From an uncultured Lachnoanaerobaculum sp. (lineage in GTDB: Bacteria; Bacillota; Clostridia; Lachnospirales; Lachnospiraceae): a stretch of 14,670 nt of DNA. The translations under genes were made by a program, and so were the position numbers. The DNA lies in NCBI GenBank assembly GCA_916720285.1, contig CAKAQP010000035.1, forward strand, positions 1-14,670, read 5' to 3'. Below, one piece after another: positions 1-7,075 of the stretch (positions are counted from its first letter, which is position 1; every line of letters starts with the position of its first letter). The notes under the pieces are model-generated. The model saw only the letters and a program-made list of their open reading frames with translations. It ran no database searches and was not told where the DNA came from.

Positions 1-1
1 G

Positions 2-514
2 GGAATTACAATGTATGGTATTGCACCTTCAAATGAAGTGAATTTAACGAACTTCAATTACAAACCTGCATTAAGTATTTATTCCACAATCACATATATT
101 AAAAAAATAAAAGCAGGTGAATCTGTAAGTTACGGCGCCACTTTTAAAGCTGAAAAAGATATGGACATTGCTACAATTTCTTTTGGATATGCAGACGGCT
201 ATCCCAGAGATTTGAGTAATAAAGGATATGTATTGATTAATGGTGTAAAATGTAATATTATCGGCAGAATATGCATGGATCAGACAATAGTAGATGTCAG
301 CGATGTTCCAAATGTTAATATAGGGGATACGGTAGTTATTTTAGGAAAAAGTGCGGGAAACCGTATAACTGTAGACGAGCTCACAAAAGATTCAAACACT
401 TTTTCCTATGAATTTATCTGCGGTATTAATAAAAGAGTACCGAGACTTTACTATTCGAATGGTGAATATGTTGGTAAAAAGGACTATATAAGAGATTTAT
501 ACACTATGATATAG
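2..514 (+). CDS. alr: Alanine racemase, C-terminal part (5' end outside window)
   Basis: PLP-dependent racemase that makes D-alanine for peptidoglycan in the cytoplasm. Only the last ~170 residues are present. The frame is open to the left edge (G-I-T before the Met at 11), and that internal Met is not the true start, because G-I-T-M-Y-G-I is the usual interior Alr sequence. Seen: the C-terminal beta-barrel domain with GYADGYPR (catalytic Tyr, residue 60 counted from the Met at 11), GRICMDQ (residues 85-91; Met lines the active site in the family) and the late SYE...C segment whose Tyr contacts the PLP phosphate. The PLP-lysine barrel domain is missing only because of the window edge. The next gene starts 40 nt downstream with no terminator visible between, so read-through is possible. 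A serine/alanine racemase paralogue cannot be excluded from this part alone. Confidence 0.93.
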   Translation, partial: GITMYGIAPSNEVNLTNFNYKPALSIYSTITYIKKIKAGESVSYGATFKAEKDMDIATISFGYADGYPRDLSNKGYVLINGVKCNIIGRICMDQTIVDVSDVPNVNIGDTVVILGKSAGNRITVDELTKDSNTFSYEFICGINKRVPRLYYSNGEYVGKKDYIRDLYTMI

Positions 515-554
515 TCTTTAAAAGTTTTATATATAAGATAAGTAGGAGTTTTTC

Positions 555-1889
555 ATGGACGATGCTCATTCGGCATTATTAATTATAATTTGTGTAATTG
601 TATTATTTATTAATTTTTCGATTCATTCGTTTAATTCAGCTATAAATGAGCTGAACAGTTCGGATATTGATGAGGATAAAAACGGGGAAAGATTGAAGTT
701 TCATATAGAAAATATCGGTAAAGTACTTTATTGTATGTATATAATAAATGTTCTTTCCGGAATATTTTTCGGATGGTTTTTTGTCAAATCGTTTTCATCC
801 GGTATAAAATCAATATTATCAAGTATTTTACCCTTGTCGGCATCAACAGTTGTTTCTACATTTATTGTATTATTATTGTTTTGTATATTCTTTGTTGTAT
901 TCGGTATATCAATACCGAACAAGCTTGCAAGAAAAGCACCTAAAAAAAGTGCTTATACCTTTATGAACATTTCAAGTATTTTGATTTTACTTTTTTCGCC
1001 GGTTATTTATATTGTTGACAGCATTTCATATGTTATTTTGAAAGTGTTCGGACTTGATATAAAGGCACAGTCGGAAACTGTAAGTGAAGAAGATATTATG
1101 AGCATGGTAAATGAAGGGCATGAGCAGGGGATTTTTGAAGGATCTGAAGCTGAGATGATTACAAATATCTTCGAGCTTAATGATAAGCAGGCAAGAGATG
1201 TTATGACTCACAGGAAAAATGTTGTATTCATAAACGGTGAAGACAGCTTACAGACTGTAATTGATTTTATGCTTACTTCAGGTACCAATTCCAGATATCC
1301 GGTATATGATGATAATATAGACAGCATAATGGGTATTTTAAATATGAAGGATGCACTTATATGTGAAAATACGTCAGATTATCAGAATACTTCAATTAAG
1401 GATATACCGAATATTTTGAGACCGATTACATTTGTTCCTGAAAATAAAAATCTTGTTACTTTGTTCAAGGATATGCAATCTCAGAAAAATCATATGGTAA
1501 TTGTAGTGGATGAATATGGACAGACCTCAGGTATAGTTACTATGGAAGATATACTTGAAGAGATTGTAGGAAATATAATGGATGAATACGATGAAGATGA
1601 GGAGCTTATAAAAGAGCTTTCTGACGGTTCATTTATAATGAAGGGAATGACTCCGCTGTCTGATATAGAAGATATTTTAAATATAAAATTTGATGAAGAG
1701 GAGTTGGAAAATTTTGATACTATAAATGGTCTTATGATATCCAGACTGGACAGGATACCGGAGGATAATGAGAAATTTGATATTATAATGTATGGCTACG
1801 AGTTTAAGGCATTACATGTATTAAACAGAATGATCAATACCATTAAAGTAATAAAATCACAAGAGGATGAAGAGCTTAACGAAGAATAA
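555..1889 (+). CDS. CNNM/CorC-family membrane protein (DUF21, two CBS domains, CorC_HlyC)
   Basis: 444 residues with the standard domain order of the hemolysin-C/CorC/CNNM family, linked to Mg2+/Co2+ efflux or homeostasis. Residues 1-170 are a DUF21-type membrane region with hydrophobic stretches near 6-22, 60-80, 95-120 and 138-165. CBS 1 lies at about 215-275 (SRYPVYDDNIDSIMGIL), after the family signature IFELNDKQARDVMTHR (205-220). CBS 2 lies at about 282-338 (VVDEYGQTSGIVTMEDILEE). An acidic linker EYDEDEE (344-350) leads to the CorC_HlyC C-terminal domain at about 355-435, and the tail is acidic. The start is supported by AGGAG 9 nt upstream of ATG 555. The 3' end overlaps the MATE gene by 23 nt. 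The ion transported cannot be read from sequence; a haemolysin role is only a historical family name. Confidence 0.92.
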   Translation: MDDAHSALLIIICVIVLFINFSIHSFNSAINELNSSDIDEDKNGERLKFHIENIGKVLYCMYIINVLSGIFFGWFFVKSFSSGIKSILSSILPLSASTVVSTFIVLLLFCIFFVVFGISIPNKLARKAPKKSAYTFMNISSILILLFSPVIYIVDSISYVILKVFGLDIKAQSETVSEEDIMSMVNEGHEQGIFEGSEAEMITNIFELNDKQARDVMTHRKNVVFINGEDSLQTVIDFMLTSGTNSRYPVYDDNIDSIMGILNMKDALICENTSDYQNTSIKDIPNILRPITFVPENKNLVTLFKDMQSQKNHMVIVVDEYGQTSGIVTMEDILEEIVGNIMDEYDEDEELIKELSDGSFIMKGMTPLSDIEDILNIKFDEEELENFDTINGLMISRLDRIPEDNEKFDIIMYGYEFKALHVLNRMINTIKVIKSQEDEELNEE

Positions 1890-3267
1890 ATTGTTTTTAC
1901 CTTTAAAGATGTTTGAGGATAGGGAGTACATCAGAAGAGTATTATATATAGCACTTCCGGTATCGTTCCAAACATTTTTAAAAATGATAGTAAATTTTGT
2001 AGACACTGTAATGATAGGAAAGTTGGGGGAGACTGCCATTGCAGGTGTAGGGTTGGCAAATAAATATTTCTTTGTTTTTATATTGTTGATATTCGGAATA
2101 GAAAGTGGTACCGGAGTATTGGCATCACAATACTGGGGGAACAATGATATAAAAAACATAAGAAAAGTACTTGGAATAGGACTGTTATTATCAATTACCG
2201 GTAGTATTATTTTTTCATCTGTGGCATTTATTATGCCGGATAAACTGATGATGATATTTACAGAATCTGATAATGCGATTACTATAGGTGCCGCTTATCT
2301 GGGCGTTGTATGTATTTCATATCCGTTTACTGCGGCAACCGATATATATGTATCTATAATGCGTGCTGTCGGAGAAGTAAAGGTACCGGTTATATCAAGT
2401 ATTTTTGCAATTATAGTTAATATTATATTGAATTATATTTTGATATTCGGTAAATTCGGCATGCCTGTACTTGGAGTTGTAGGTGCGGCTGTTGCGACAG
2501 TAGCGGCAAGAATATTTGAATTTTTATTGACAATTATACTTATATCAATAAAGAAATCACCTATCATATGTTCCATAGCAAAGTTAAATCCGTTTTCAAG
2601 AGAGTTAATATCACAGTTTGGAAAAACAGCATTACCTGTAATAATCAATGAATTTTTCTGGGGAGTGGGAACTACGCTTTTTTCCGTAGCATATGGAAGA
2701 ATGGGAGATGCCGCTATAGCTTCGATAACCATTTCAACAGCATTGCAGGATTTGCTGGTAGTATCTTTCCAGGGAATTGCCATAGCAACAGTAATTATAC
2801 TTGGAAATGAGATGGGTGCTAATAATCTTAAAAAAGCTAAACTATATGGATCATATTCTTATGTTTTAACCTTTTTAGTGGGGGTTTTTGCATCAATACT
2901 TATTATGATACTAAGGATACCTTTTGTATCACTCTATAAAGTATCCGATAATGTGATAGCAAATGTAAAATTATGCCTTATGGTGTTTGCTTTTTTCTTT
3001 CCTTTTAAAGCGATTGCTACTGTAAATATTGTAGGAATACTTAGAAGCGGAGGAGATACATTGGCATGTCTTTTCTTAGATTTATCTGCAGTGTGGCTTA
3101 TAGGTGTGCCCATGGCATTTCTTGGAGGTTTGTATTTTAAATTTCCGATTTATACAGTTTATGCAATGGTACTTTCATCGGAAGTTTATAAAACATTGGT
3201 AGGATACATCAGATACAAACAGGGGAAATGGCTTAAAAACCTTGCCATAGAATTGACAGCAAATTAA
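1867..3267 (+). CDS. MATE-family multidrug/toxin exporter
   Basis: 466 residues, the usual length for a MATE transporter, with about 12 hydrophobic segments in two halves. The first half opens with YIALPVSFQTFLKMIVNFVD (residues ~27-46), then MIGKLGETAIAGVGLANK, typical of the family. Members export cationic drugs or metabolites using a Na+ or H+ gradient across the cytoplasmic membrane; the substrate here is unknown. The start is uncertain. ATG 1867 lies inside the end of the preceding gene with AGAGG directly abutting it (no proper spacing), while TTG 1891 and ATG 1909 are in-frame alternatives with poor ribosome binding sites. Conserved sequence begins at about residue 19, so any of the three would give an intact protein. 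Translation is probably coupled to the upstream CorC-like gene. Confidence 0.93.
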   Translation: MKSLTKNKLFLPLKMFEDREYIRRVLYIALPVSFQTFLKMIVNFVDTVMIGKLGETAIAGVGLANKYFFVFILLIFGIESGTGVLASQYWGNNDIKNIRKVLGIGLLLSITGSIIFSSVAFIMPDKLMMIFTESDNAITIGAAYLGVVCISYPFTAATDIYVSIMRAVGEVKVPVISSIFAIIVNIILNYILIFGKFGMPVLGVVGAAVATVAARIFEFLLTIILISIKKSPIICSIAKLNPFSRELISQFGKTALPVIINEFFWGVGTTLFSVAYGRMGDAAIASITISTALQDLLVVSFQGIAIATVIILGNEMGANNLKKAKLYGSYSYVLTFLVGVFASILIMILRIPFVSLYKVSDNVIANVKLCLMVFAFFFPFKAIATVNIVGILRSGGDTLACLFLDLSAVWLIGVPMAFLGGLYFKFPIYTVYAMVLSSEVYKTLVGYIRYKQGKWLKNLAIELTAN

Positions 3268-3281
3268 TTTCAGTATAAAAT
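3253..3281 (+). promoter_or_regulatory. Sigma-A type promoter for yebC
   Basis: TTGACA at 3253-3258, a 17-bp spacer, then TAAAAT at 3276-3281 (one mismatch to TATAAT). The -35 lies inside the last codons of the MATE gene. A start near 3288 would give a ~25-nt leader carrying AAAGGAGA before ATG 3314. Both hexamers and the spacing were read directly; activity is inferred. Confidence 0.7.
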
Positions 3282-3313
3282 AGTTTTTTGGATTAGTAAA
3301 TAAAGGAGATATT

Positions 3314-4042
3314 ATGTCAGGACATTCAAAATTTGCAAATATTAAACATAAAAAAGAGAAAAACGATGCGGCGAAGGGTAAAATCTTTACTGTAATCGGA
3401 AGAGAGATAGCAGTAGCGGTAAAAGAGGGCGGACCTGACCCGAACAATAACTCAAGACTTAGAGATGTTATTGCAAAGGCAAAGGCAAACAATGTACCAA
3501 ATGATACAATTGAAAGAGGTATTAAAAAAGCTGCCGGTGATGTAAACTCTGTAAACTATGAGCAGAACACTTATGAGGGATATGGTCCTAACGGTGTTGC
3601 AATTATTGTTGAGACATTGACAGATAATAAAAACAGAACTGCAGCAAATGTAAGAGCCGCTTTTACAAAGGGTGGCGGAAATATCGGAACACCGGGTTGT
3701 GTATCATTTATGTTCGATAAAAGAGGACAGATCCTTATAGATAAGGAAGAATGTGATATGGATGCGGATGAGCTTATGATGGCCGCACTTGACCTTGGTG
3801 CAGAGGATTTTAATGACGAGGAAGACAGCTATGAAATCCTTACAGATCCTGAGAATTTCTCAGCAGTCAGAGAAGGACTTGAAAAGCTTGGTATACCAAT
3901 GGCTGATGCCGAAGTTACAATGATTCCTCAAAACTGGGTTACACTTTCAGATGAAGAAGATATTAAGAAGATGAACCGTATTTTGGATCTTTTAGATGCG
4001 GAAGATGATGTACAAAATGTATATCATAGCTGGGATGAGTAA
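3314..4042 (+). CDS. yebC: YebC/TACO1-family protein (transcription/translation regulator)
   Basis: 242 residues, the normal family length. It opens with the diagnostic MSGHSKFANIKHKKEKNDAAKGK and continues with the typical GREI..AVKEGGPDPN..SRLR, NVP.DTIERGIKKAAG and YEGYGPNGVAIIVE..TDNKNRT segments. The acidic C-terminal half (residues ~140-242) is also as in the family. YebC proteins are described as transcriptional regulators (PmpR-like) and, more recently, as aids to ribosomes at proline stretches; mitochondrial TACO1 is a translational activator. Which role applies here cannot be decided. AAAGGAGATATT directly before ATG 3314 is an excellent ribosome binding site, and the gene has its own promoter. 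The small DUF4250-type gene follows after 1 nt. Confidence 0.96.
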   Translation: MSGHSKFANIKHKKEKNDAAKGKIFTVIGREIAVAVKEGGPDPNNNSRLRDVIAKAKANNVPNDTIERGIKKAAGDVNSVNYEQNTYEGYGPNGVAIIVETLTDNKNRTAANVRAAFTKGGGNIGTPGCVSFMFDKRGQILIDKEECDMDADELMMAALDLGAEDFNDEEDSYEILTDPENFSAVREGLEKLGIPMADAEVTMIPQNWVTLSDEEDIKKMNRILDLLDAEDDVQNVYHSWDE

Positions 4043-4043
4043 T

Positions 4044-4220
4044 ATGACATTGCCAAAAGATCCGGTGATGTTATTATCACTTATAAATACAAAACTCAGA
4101 GATTATAATTCATCATTGGATGATTTATGTAAAGAGTATAATTTGGATAAAGAGTATATTACAGAAAAGCTTTTAATGATTGATTATCACTATGATGAAG
4201 AAAGAAATCAATTTATATAA
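4044..4220 (+). CDS. Small DUF4250-type protein of unknown function
   Basis: 58 residues, beginning MTLPKDPVMLLSLINTKLRD and continuing through SLDDLCKEYNLD and a final YDEERNQF. I recognise this as the DUF4250 pattern: short Firmicute proteins of unknown role, predicted mostly helical. The open frame extends back to 3996, but that part lies inside yebC. ATG 4044 is chosen because family members begin at the (M)LPKDP segment and GGGATGAG lies just upstream. ATG 4035 (overlapping the yebC stop) is an alternative. It is separated from yebC by one base, so it is very likely co-translated with it. No catalytic or metal-binding motif is visible. Confidence 0.85.
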   Translation: MTLPKDPVMLLSLINTKLRDYNSSLDDLCKEYNLDKEYITEKLLMIDYHYDEERNQFI

Positions 4221-4242
4221 TTCTATTTGTGAGTATTTTATA

Positions 4243-4271
4243 TTGACTATATTAAAATTATAAAGTAGTAT
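4243..4271 (+). promoter_or_regulatory. Probable promoter overlapping a terminator stem
   Basis: TTGACT at 4243-4248, 17 bp, then TAGTAT at 4266-4271. The -10 occupies the first six bases of the 5' arm of the terminator at 4262-4312. A start near 4276-4278 would exclude most of the left arm, leaving only a short leader hairpin (about 4277-4282 with 4291-4296) ahead of the GAAGGAG at 4317. The -10 has two mismatches to consensus, so this is a moderate call. Confidence 0.5.
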
Positions 4272-4312
4272 TTGGGCAGTTAGCAACAGTTAACTGCTTA
4301 AATACTATTTTT
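4262..4312 (+). terminator. Rho-independent terminator after yebC-DUF4250
   Basis: The 5' arm 4266-4282 pairs along all 17 positions with 4291-4307 (two G-U pairs). The stem can extend inward by G-U and C-G to a four-base loop, and outward by AAAG against TTTT. It is followed by TTTTTGTTT. It lies about 45 nt after the DUF4250 stop, with no gene between. Confidence 0.85.
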
Positions 4313-4314
4313 GT

Positions 4315-4752
4315 TTGAAGGAGAATAAGAATGACAGTTTATCAGGTGAAAAAATCTTTAAAAAGGACAGTATATTTTTTTGCAGTATACTAAATTTGGT
4401 AATGTTTATTGTAAGTTGTATAGTATTTTATTGGTCCGGATATATTCGTGATCAATATAATATAATGAACGATGGAGAATACTTTGATACTTTTTATTTA
4501 TTTTGTATTGTTATAATTGAGATATTTGTATTCTCTTTAATATATTTTTTAAGACAATATAAATTGGGAATATATAAAGTATTTTATCTATTGTATATAG
4601 TTTTACTTATATTGTTTGTATATAAAACTATAAATTATATTATATACCATAACAATTATAGTAAAGAAGAGTATAGTAAATCACATAAGGTTTCATTACA
4701 AAATTTAAATTATATAATTAAAGATACCGATGATGTAAATACACATCATTAA
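4315..4752 (+). CDS. Small three-helix membrane protein, unknown; start frame conflicts with body frame
   Basis: Not recognised. The open frame has three hydrophobic segments, at about residues 20-42, 57-80 and 84-110 counted from TTG 4315, then a polar tail ending in His-His. The only in-frame start ahead of the first helix is TTG 4315, which sits right behind the terminator T-run and has no Shine-Dalgarno. By contrast, GAAGGAG (4317-4323) is ideally placed for ATG 4331, which is in the +1 frame and stops at 4391 after 20 codons. Joining ATG 4331 to the long frame at 4357-4363 would give a protein of about 140 residues. Possibilities: a programmed -1 frameshift, a frameshift mutation or sequencing error, or true TTG initiation. 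AT content is very high and codon use is Tyr/Ile/Phe rich. Confidence 0.55.
   Translation: MKENKNDSLSGEKIFKKDSIFFCSILNLVMFIVSCIVFYWSGYIRDQYNIMNDGEYFDTFYLFCIVIIEIFVFSLIYFLRQYKLGIYKVFYLLYIVLLILFVYKTINYIIYHNNYSKEEYSKSHKVSLQNLNYIIKDTDDVNTHH
4357..4363 (+). other. Candidate -1 ribosomal slippery heptamer
   Basis: T TTA AAA, read in the frame set by ATG 4331, followed by AGG. A -1 slip re-pairs TTA as TTT and AAA as AAA and continues AAG GAC in the long frame. AGGTGA at 4344-4349, 7 nt upstream, resembles a stimulatory internal Shine-Dalgarno. A weak 6-bp stem (4369-4374 with 4386-4391) starts 5 nt downstream. All of this was read directly; function is inference. Confidence 0.35.
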
Positions 4753-4786
4753 CTATTCGCAAAACTCAAGTTTAACGAATAGTTAA
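4749..4786. repeat. 11-bp palindrome at the end of the membrane protein gene
   Basis: TTAACTATTCG at 4749-4759 is perfectly complementary to 4776-4786, and AAAC/GTTT (4762-4765 with 4770-4773) can pair inside. The left arm contains the stop codon of the + strand gene. There is no T-run on either side, so it is not a standard terminator, but it may mark or protect the 3' end of the message. Confidence 0.55.
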
Positions 4787-4788
4787 TG

Positions 4789-4830
4789 CAATAAAATATA
4801 GAGAGTTAAATACCTGTAACTCCCTATATT
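4789..4830 (-). terminator. Rho-independent terminator of the cobalamin operon
   Basis: Read on the - strand: TATAGGGAGTTA (4828-4817), an 8-nt loop, then TAACTCTCTATA (4808-4797). This is a 12-bp stem with one G-U pair, extendable by A-T pairs, followed by TTTTATT. It lies 59 nt after the cbiC stop. On the + strand the same stem has an A-C mismatch and no T-run, so it favours the - strand. Confidence 0.78.
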
Positions 4831-4863
4831 ACTTTAATGATTTAGAGCCTATAACTCTCTATT
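4817..4863 (-). repeat. Duplicated terminator-arm sequence
   Basis: On the - strand, ATAGAGAGTTATAGG (4862-4848) and ATAGGGAGTTACAGG (4827-4813) match at 13 of 15 positions. The first copy is the exact complement of the TAACTCTCTAT arm at 4808-4798, and so could compete with the second copy for pairing. Confidence 0.5.
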
Positions 4864-4888
4864 ATCATCAAATATATGCTATTACATA

Positions 4889-5545
4889 CTATTTTGCCAA
4901 CTGCAATAAAACTGCATTTATTATTGCCGCACATACATTGCTTCCGCCCTTATTACCGTCACATATTATTGCAGGTATATTACTTTGTTTTACAAGTTCC
5001 TTGGCTTCTATTACATTTACAAAGCCTACAGGTGCTGCAATTATAAAATCAGGCTTATATTTATCTAACAGTTCATTGATTCTTATAAGGGCTGTCGGTG
5101 CATTTCCTACAGCAAATACTATCGGAATTTTTTTCCCTGTTGAATCTTCCTTTTCTTTATGCATTTGATATGCCAGATCTATTGCGGCATTTGCTCTTGT
5201 TGTTTCATTTTTCTTTGCATACTCTATGGTTTTTTCATCAGCTATAAGGCATGAAGGCTCAATACCGAATTTTCCGGTCAATATACGCTTATTTATACCG
5301 CTAAGTGCCATATTCGTATCTGTAAATATCATTGCATCAGATTGTATACAATCTTTCAATGTCTGTAATGCATTATTTTGAAAAATAACATTATATTGAT
5401 AATCAAAATCCGCTGTGGTATGTATTGTTCTTTTTACAACTAACAGTTCATCATCAGTATAAAATTTCAGTCTGTTTTCATCCATTCTTGAAGTAAGTAT
5501 CTCAAAACTTTTCTTTTCTATATCTTCAGGTTTTATTTCTAACAT
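4889..5545 (-). CDS. cbiC: Precorrin-8X / cobalt-precorrin-8 methylmutase
   Basis: 218 residues, normal for CbiC/CobH. It moves the C11 methyl group to C12, converting (cobalt-)precorrin-8 to (cobalt-)hydrogenobyrinate/cobyrinate, in the cytoplasm. The catalytic histidine is in VKRTIHTTADFDY (His42). Also typical are the D-T-N-M-A-L-SGI turn (~76-84), the FAVGNAPTAL segment (~154-163) and the C-terminal AAPVGFVNVIEAKE...GNKGGSNVCAAIINA. ATG 5545 is preceded by AAGGAG with good spacing. It is the last gene of the operon, 18 nt after cobQ, with a terminator behind it. Together with CbiF it is one of only two corrin-ring enzymes in this stretch. Confidence 0.96.
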   Translation of the reverse strand: MLEIKPEDIEKKSFEILTSRMDENRLKFYTDDELLVVKRTIHTTADFDYQYNVIFQNNALQTLKDCIQSDAMIFTDTNMALSGINKRILTGKFGIEPSCLIADEKTIEYAKKNETTRANAAIDLAYQMHKEKEDSTGKKIPIVFAVGNAPTALIRINELLDKYKPDFIIAAPVGFVNVIEAKELVKQSNIPAIICDGNKGGSNVCAAIINAVLLQLAK

Positions 5546-5563
5546 AAAACTCCTTTTCTCTGT

Positions 5564-7072
5564 TTATTTTTCGGATTTAACAAGTATATCCATTATCGCA
5601 TCTATATCTAAGGATTCCTCGATTAAATCTGCAAGTAAATCATATTGTGACTCTTTGTAGGTGTTAAAATCATTGATTTCAGTATCGGATGTAACTTTTT
5701 TAGAATTCTTCTTAGATAATCCTCTTATAATTGCATCTACAAAATTGTCATTTTCAAATATACCATGTATATATGTACCCATTATATTTTTATTTACAAA
5801 ACCACCGTTATCGGTGATATCTGACTTTGTAAAAGGTATTTCATTGTGCAATATTGTGCTTCCCATATGTATCTCATATCCGATTATACCGGAATTATAT
5901 AAAGTATCTATAAAATCCGGGTGATTTATTATTTCGGTCTCGGTTTGCCTTGTGGTCTTATCTTTAGAAAATATAGTGCTGAAATTTAAAAGTTTCAAAC
6001 CTGTTTCACTTCCACCTTCTTCCACACCATATTCATCTATAAGATCATTTCCAAGCATTTGAAATCCGCCACAAATTCCAATCAGATTCCTCATTTCAAG
6101 ATTATCGTGATTAAATCCCATACTTTTTAGCCATCTTAGATCATATAAGGTATTTTTTGTACCCGGAATTATGATAAGGTCTGCATCTTCCATCTCCTTT
6201 GGGGAGGTAATATATTTCATTGCAATTTCTTTTCTTCTGCTAAGAGGATTAAAATCCGTAAAATTTGAAATATGAGGCAGCTTTATAACGGCAATATTTA
6301 TCTTGTTTGTATCAAATATTACATTTTCGGTATCCAGTCTTTCAGATAGAGAATCCTCATCATCTATATCTATTTTTCTCATCGGAATAACACCTAAAAC
6401 AGGTATATTTGCATCTATCTTTTTAAAATGTTCGGCAAGCATTTTAAATCCCGGCGTAAGCAGATTCTTATCACCTCTGAATTTGTTTATCACTATACCT
6501 TTTATCCTTTTTTTAGCATCATCATCCATCAAAGCTACTGTACCGTAGATAGAGGCAAATACACCACCTCTGTCTATATCAGCCACCAAAATAACAGGAG
6601 CATCCACGAGTTTAGCAAGTCCCATATTTACTATATCATTTTCGTTCAGATTTATCTCGGCAGGTGAACCTGCACCCTCAATAACTATGATATCATATTC
6701 TTCACAAAGCTTATTATATGCTTCGAGAATATATGGTATAAATGCACGTTTATTCTTATAATAATCAGAAGCGCTCATATTGGAATGCACCTTACCGTTT
6801 AATATAACCTGACTTCCTGTATTTGATGTGGGCTTTAAAAGAATCGGATTCATTTCCACTGTAGGACTGATTCCTGCCGCTTCCGCCTGCATTACCTGGG
6901 CTCTTCCCATTTCCATTCCTTCTTTTGTTATATAGGAATTCAGAGCCATATTTTGTGATTTAAAAGGTGCTACTTTAAAACCTTTTCTTTTTAATACTCT
7001 GCAAAGTCCGGCGACTAAAAAACTTTTTCCGGAGTTTGACATAGTACCTTGAACCATTATAACTTTTGCCAT
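5564..7072 (-). CDS. cobQ: Cobyric acid synthase (glutamine-hydrolysing)
   Basis: 502 residues, full length for CobQ/CbiP. Uses ATP and glutamine to amidate the b, d, e and g carboxylates of adenosylcobyrinate a,c-diamide, giving adenosylcobyric acid. The N-terminal dethiobiotin-synthetase-like ATPase domain has GTMSNSGKS (9-17), FKSQNMALNS (37-46) and EGAGSPAEINL (132-142). The C-terminal class I-like glutaminase has GICGGFQMLG with nucleophile Cys334, and GTYIHGIF with His436. The linker FTDFNPL (271-277) is also typical. GGGAGGTAAT directly upstream of ATG 7072 is a strong ribosome binding site and is formed by the last codons and stop of the preceding gene, 3 nt away. Also named cbiP. Confidence 0.97.
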   Translation of the reverse strand: MAKVIMVQGTMSNSGKSFLVAGLCRVLKRKGFKVAPFKSQNMALNSYITKEGMEMGRAQVMQAEAAGISPTVEMNPILLKPTSNTGSQVILNGKVHSNMSASDYYKNKRAFIPYILEAYNKLCEEYDIIVIEGAGSPAEINLNENDIVNMGLAKLVDAPVILVADIDRGGVFASIYGTVALMDDDAKKRIKGIVINKFRGDKNLLTPGFKMLAEHFKKIDANIPVLGVIPMRKIDIDDEDSLSERLDTENVIFDTNKINIAVIKLPHISNFTDFNPLSRRKEIAMKYITSPKEMEDADLIIIPGTKNTLYDLRWLKSMGFNHDNLEMRNLIGICGGFQMLGNDLIDEYGVEEGGSETGLKLLNFSTIFSKDKTTRQTETEIINHPDFIDTLYNSGIIGYEIHMGSTILHNEIPFTKSDITDNGGFVNKNIMGTYIHGIFENDNFVDAIIRGLSKKNSKKVTSDTEINDFNTYKESQYDLLADLIEESLDIDAIMDILVKSEK

Positions 7073-7075
7073 ATA

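Noticed and set aside
4749..4786. Palindrome considered as a standard terminator for the + strand membrane gene
   Set aside because: Neither side has a T-run, so rho-independent termination is not supported.
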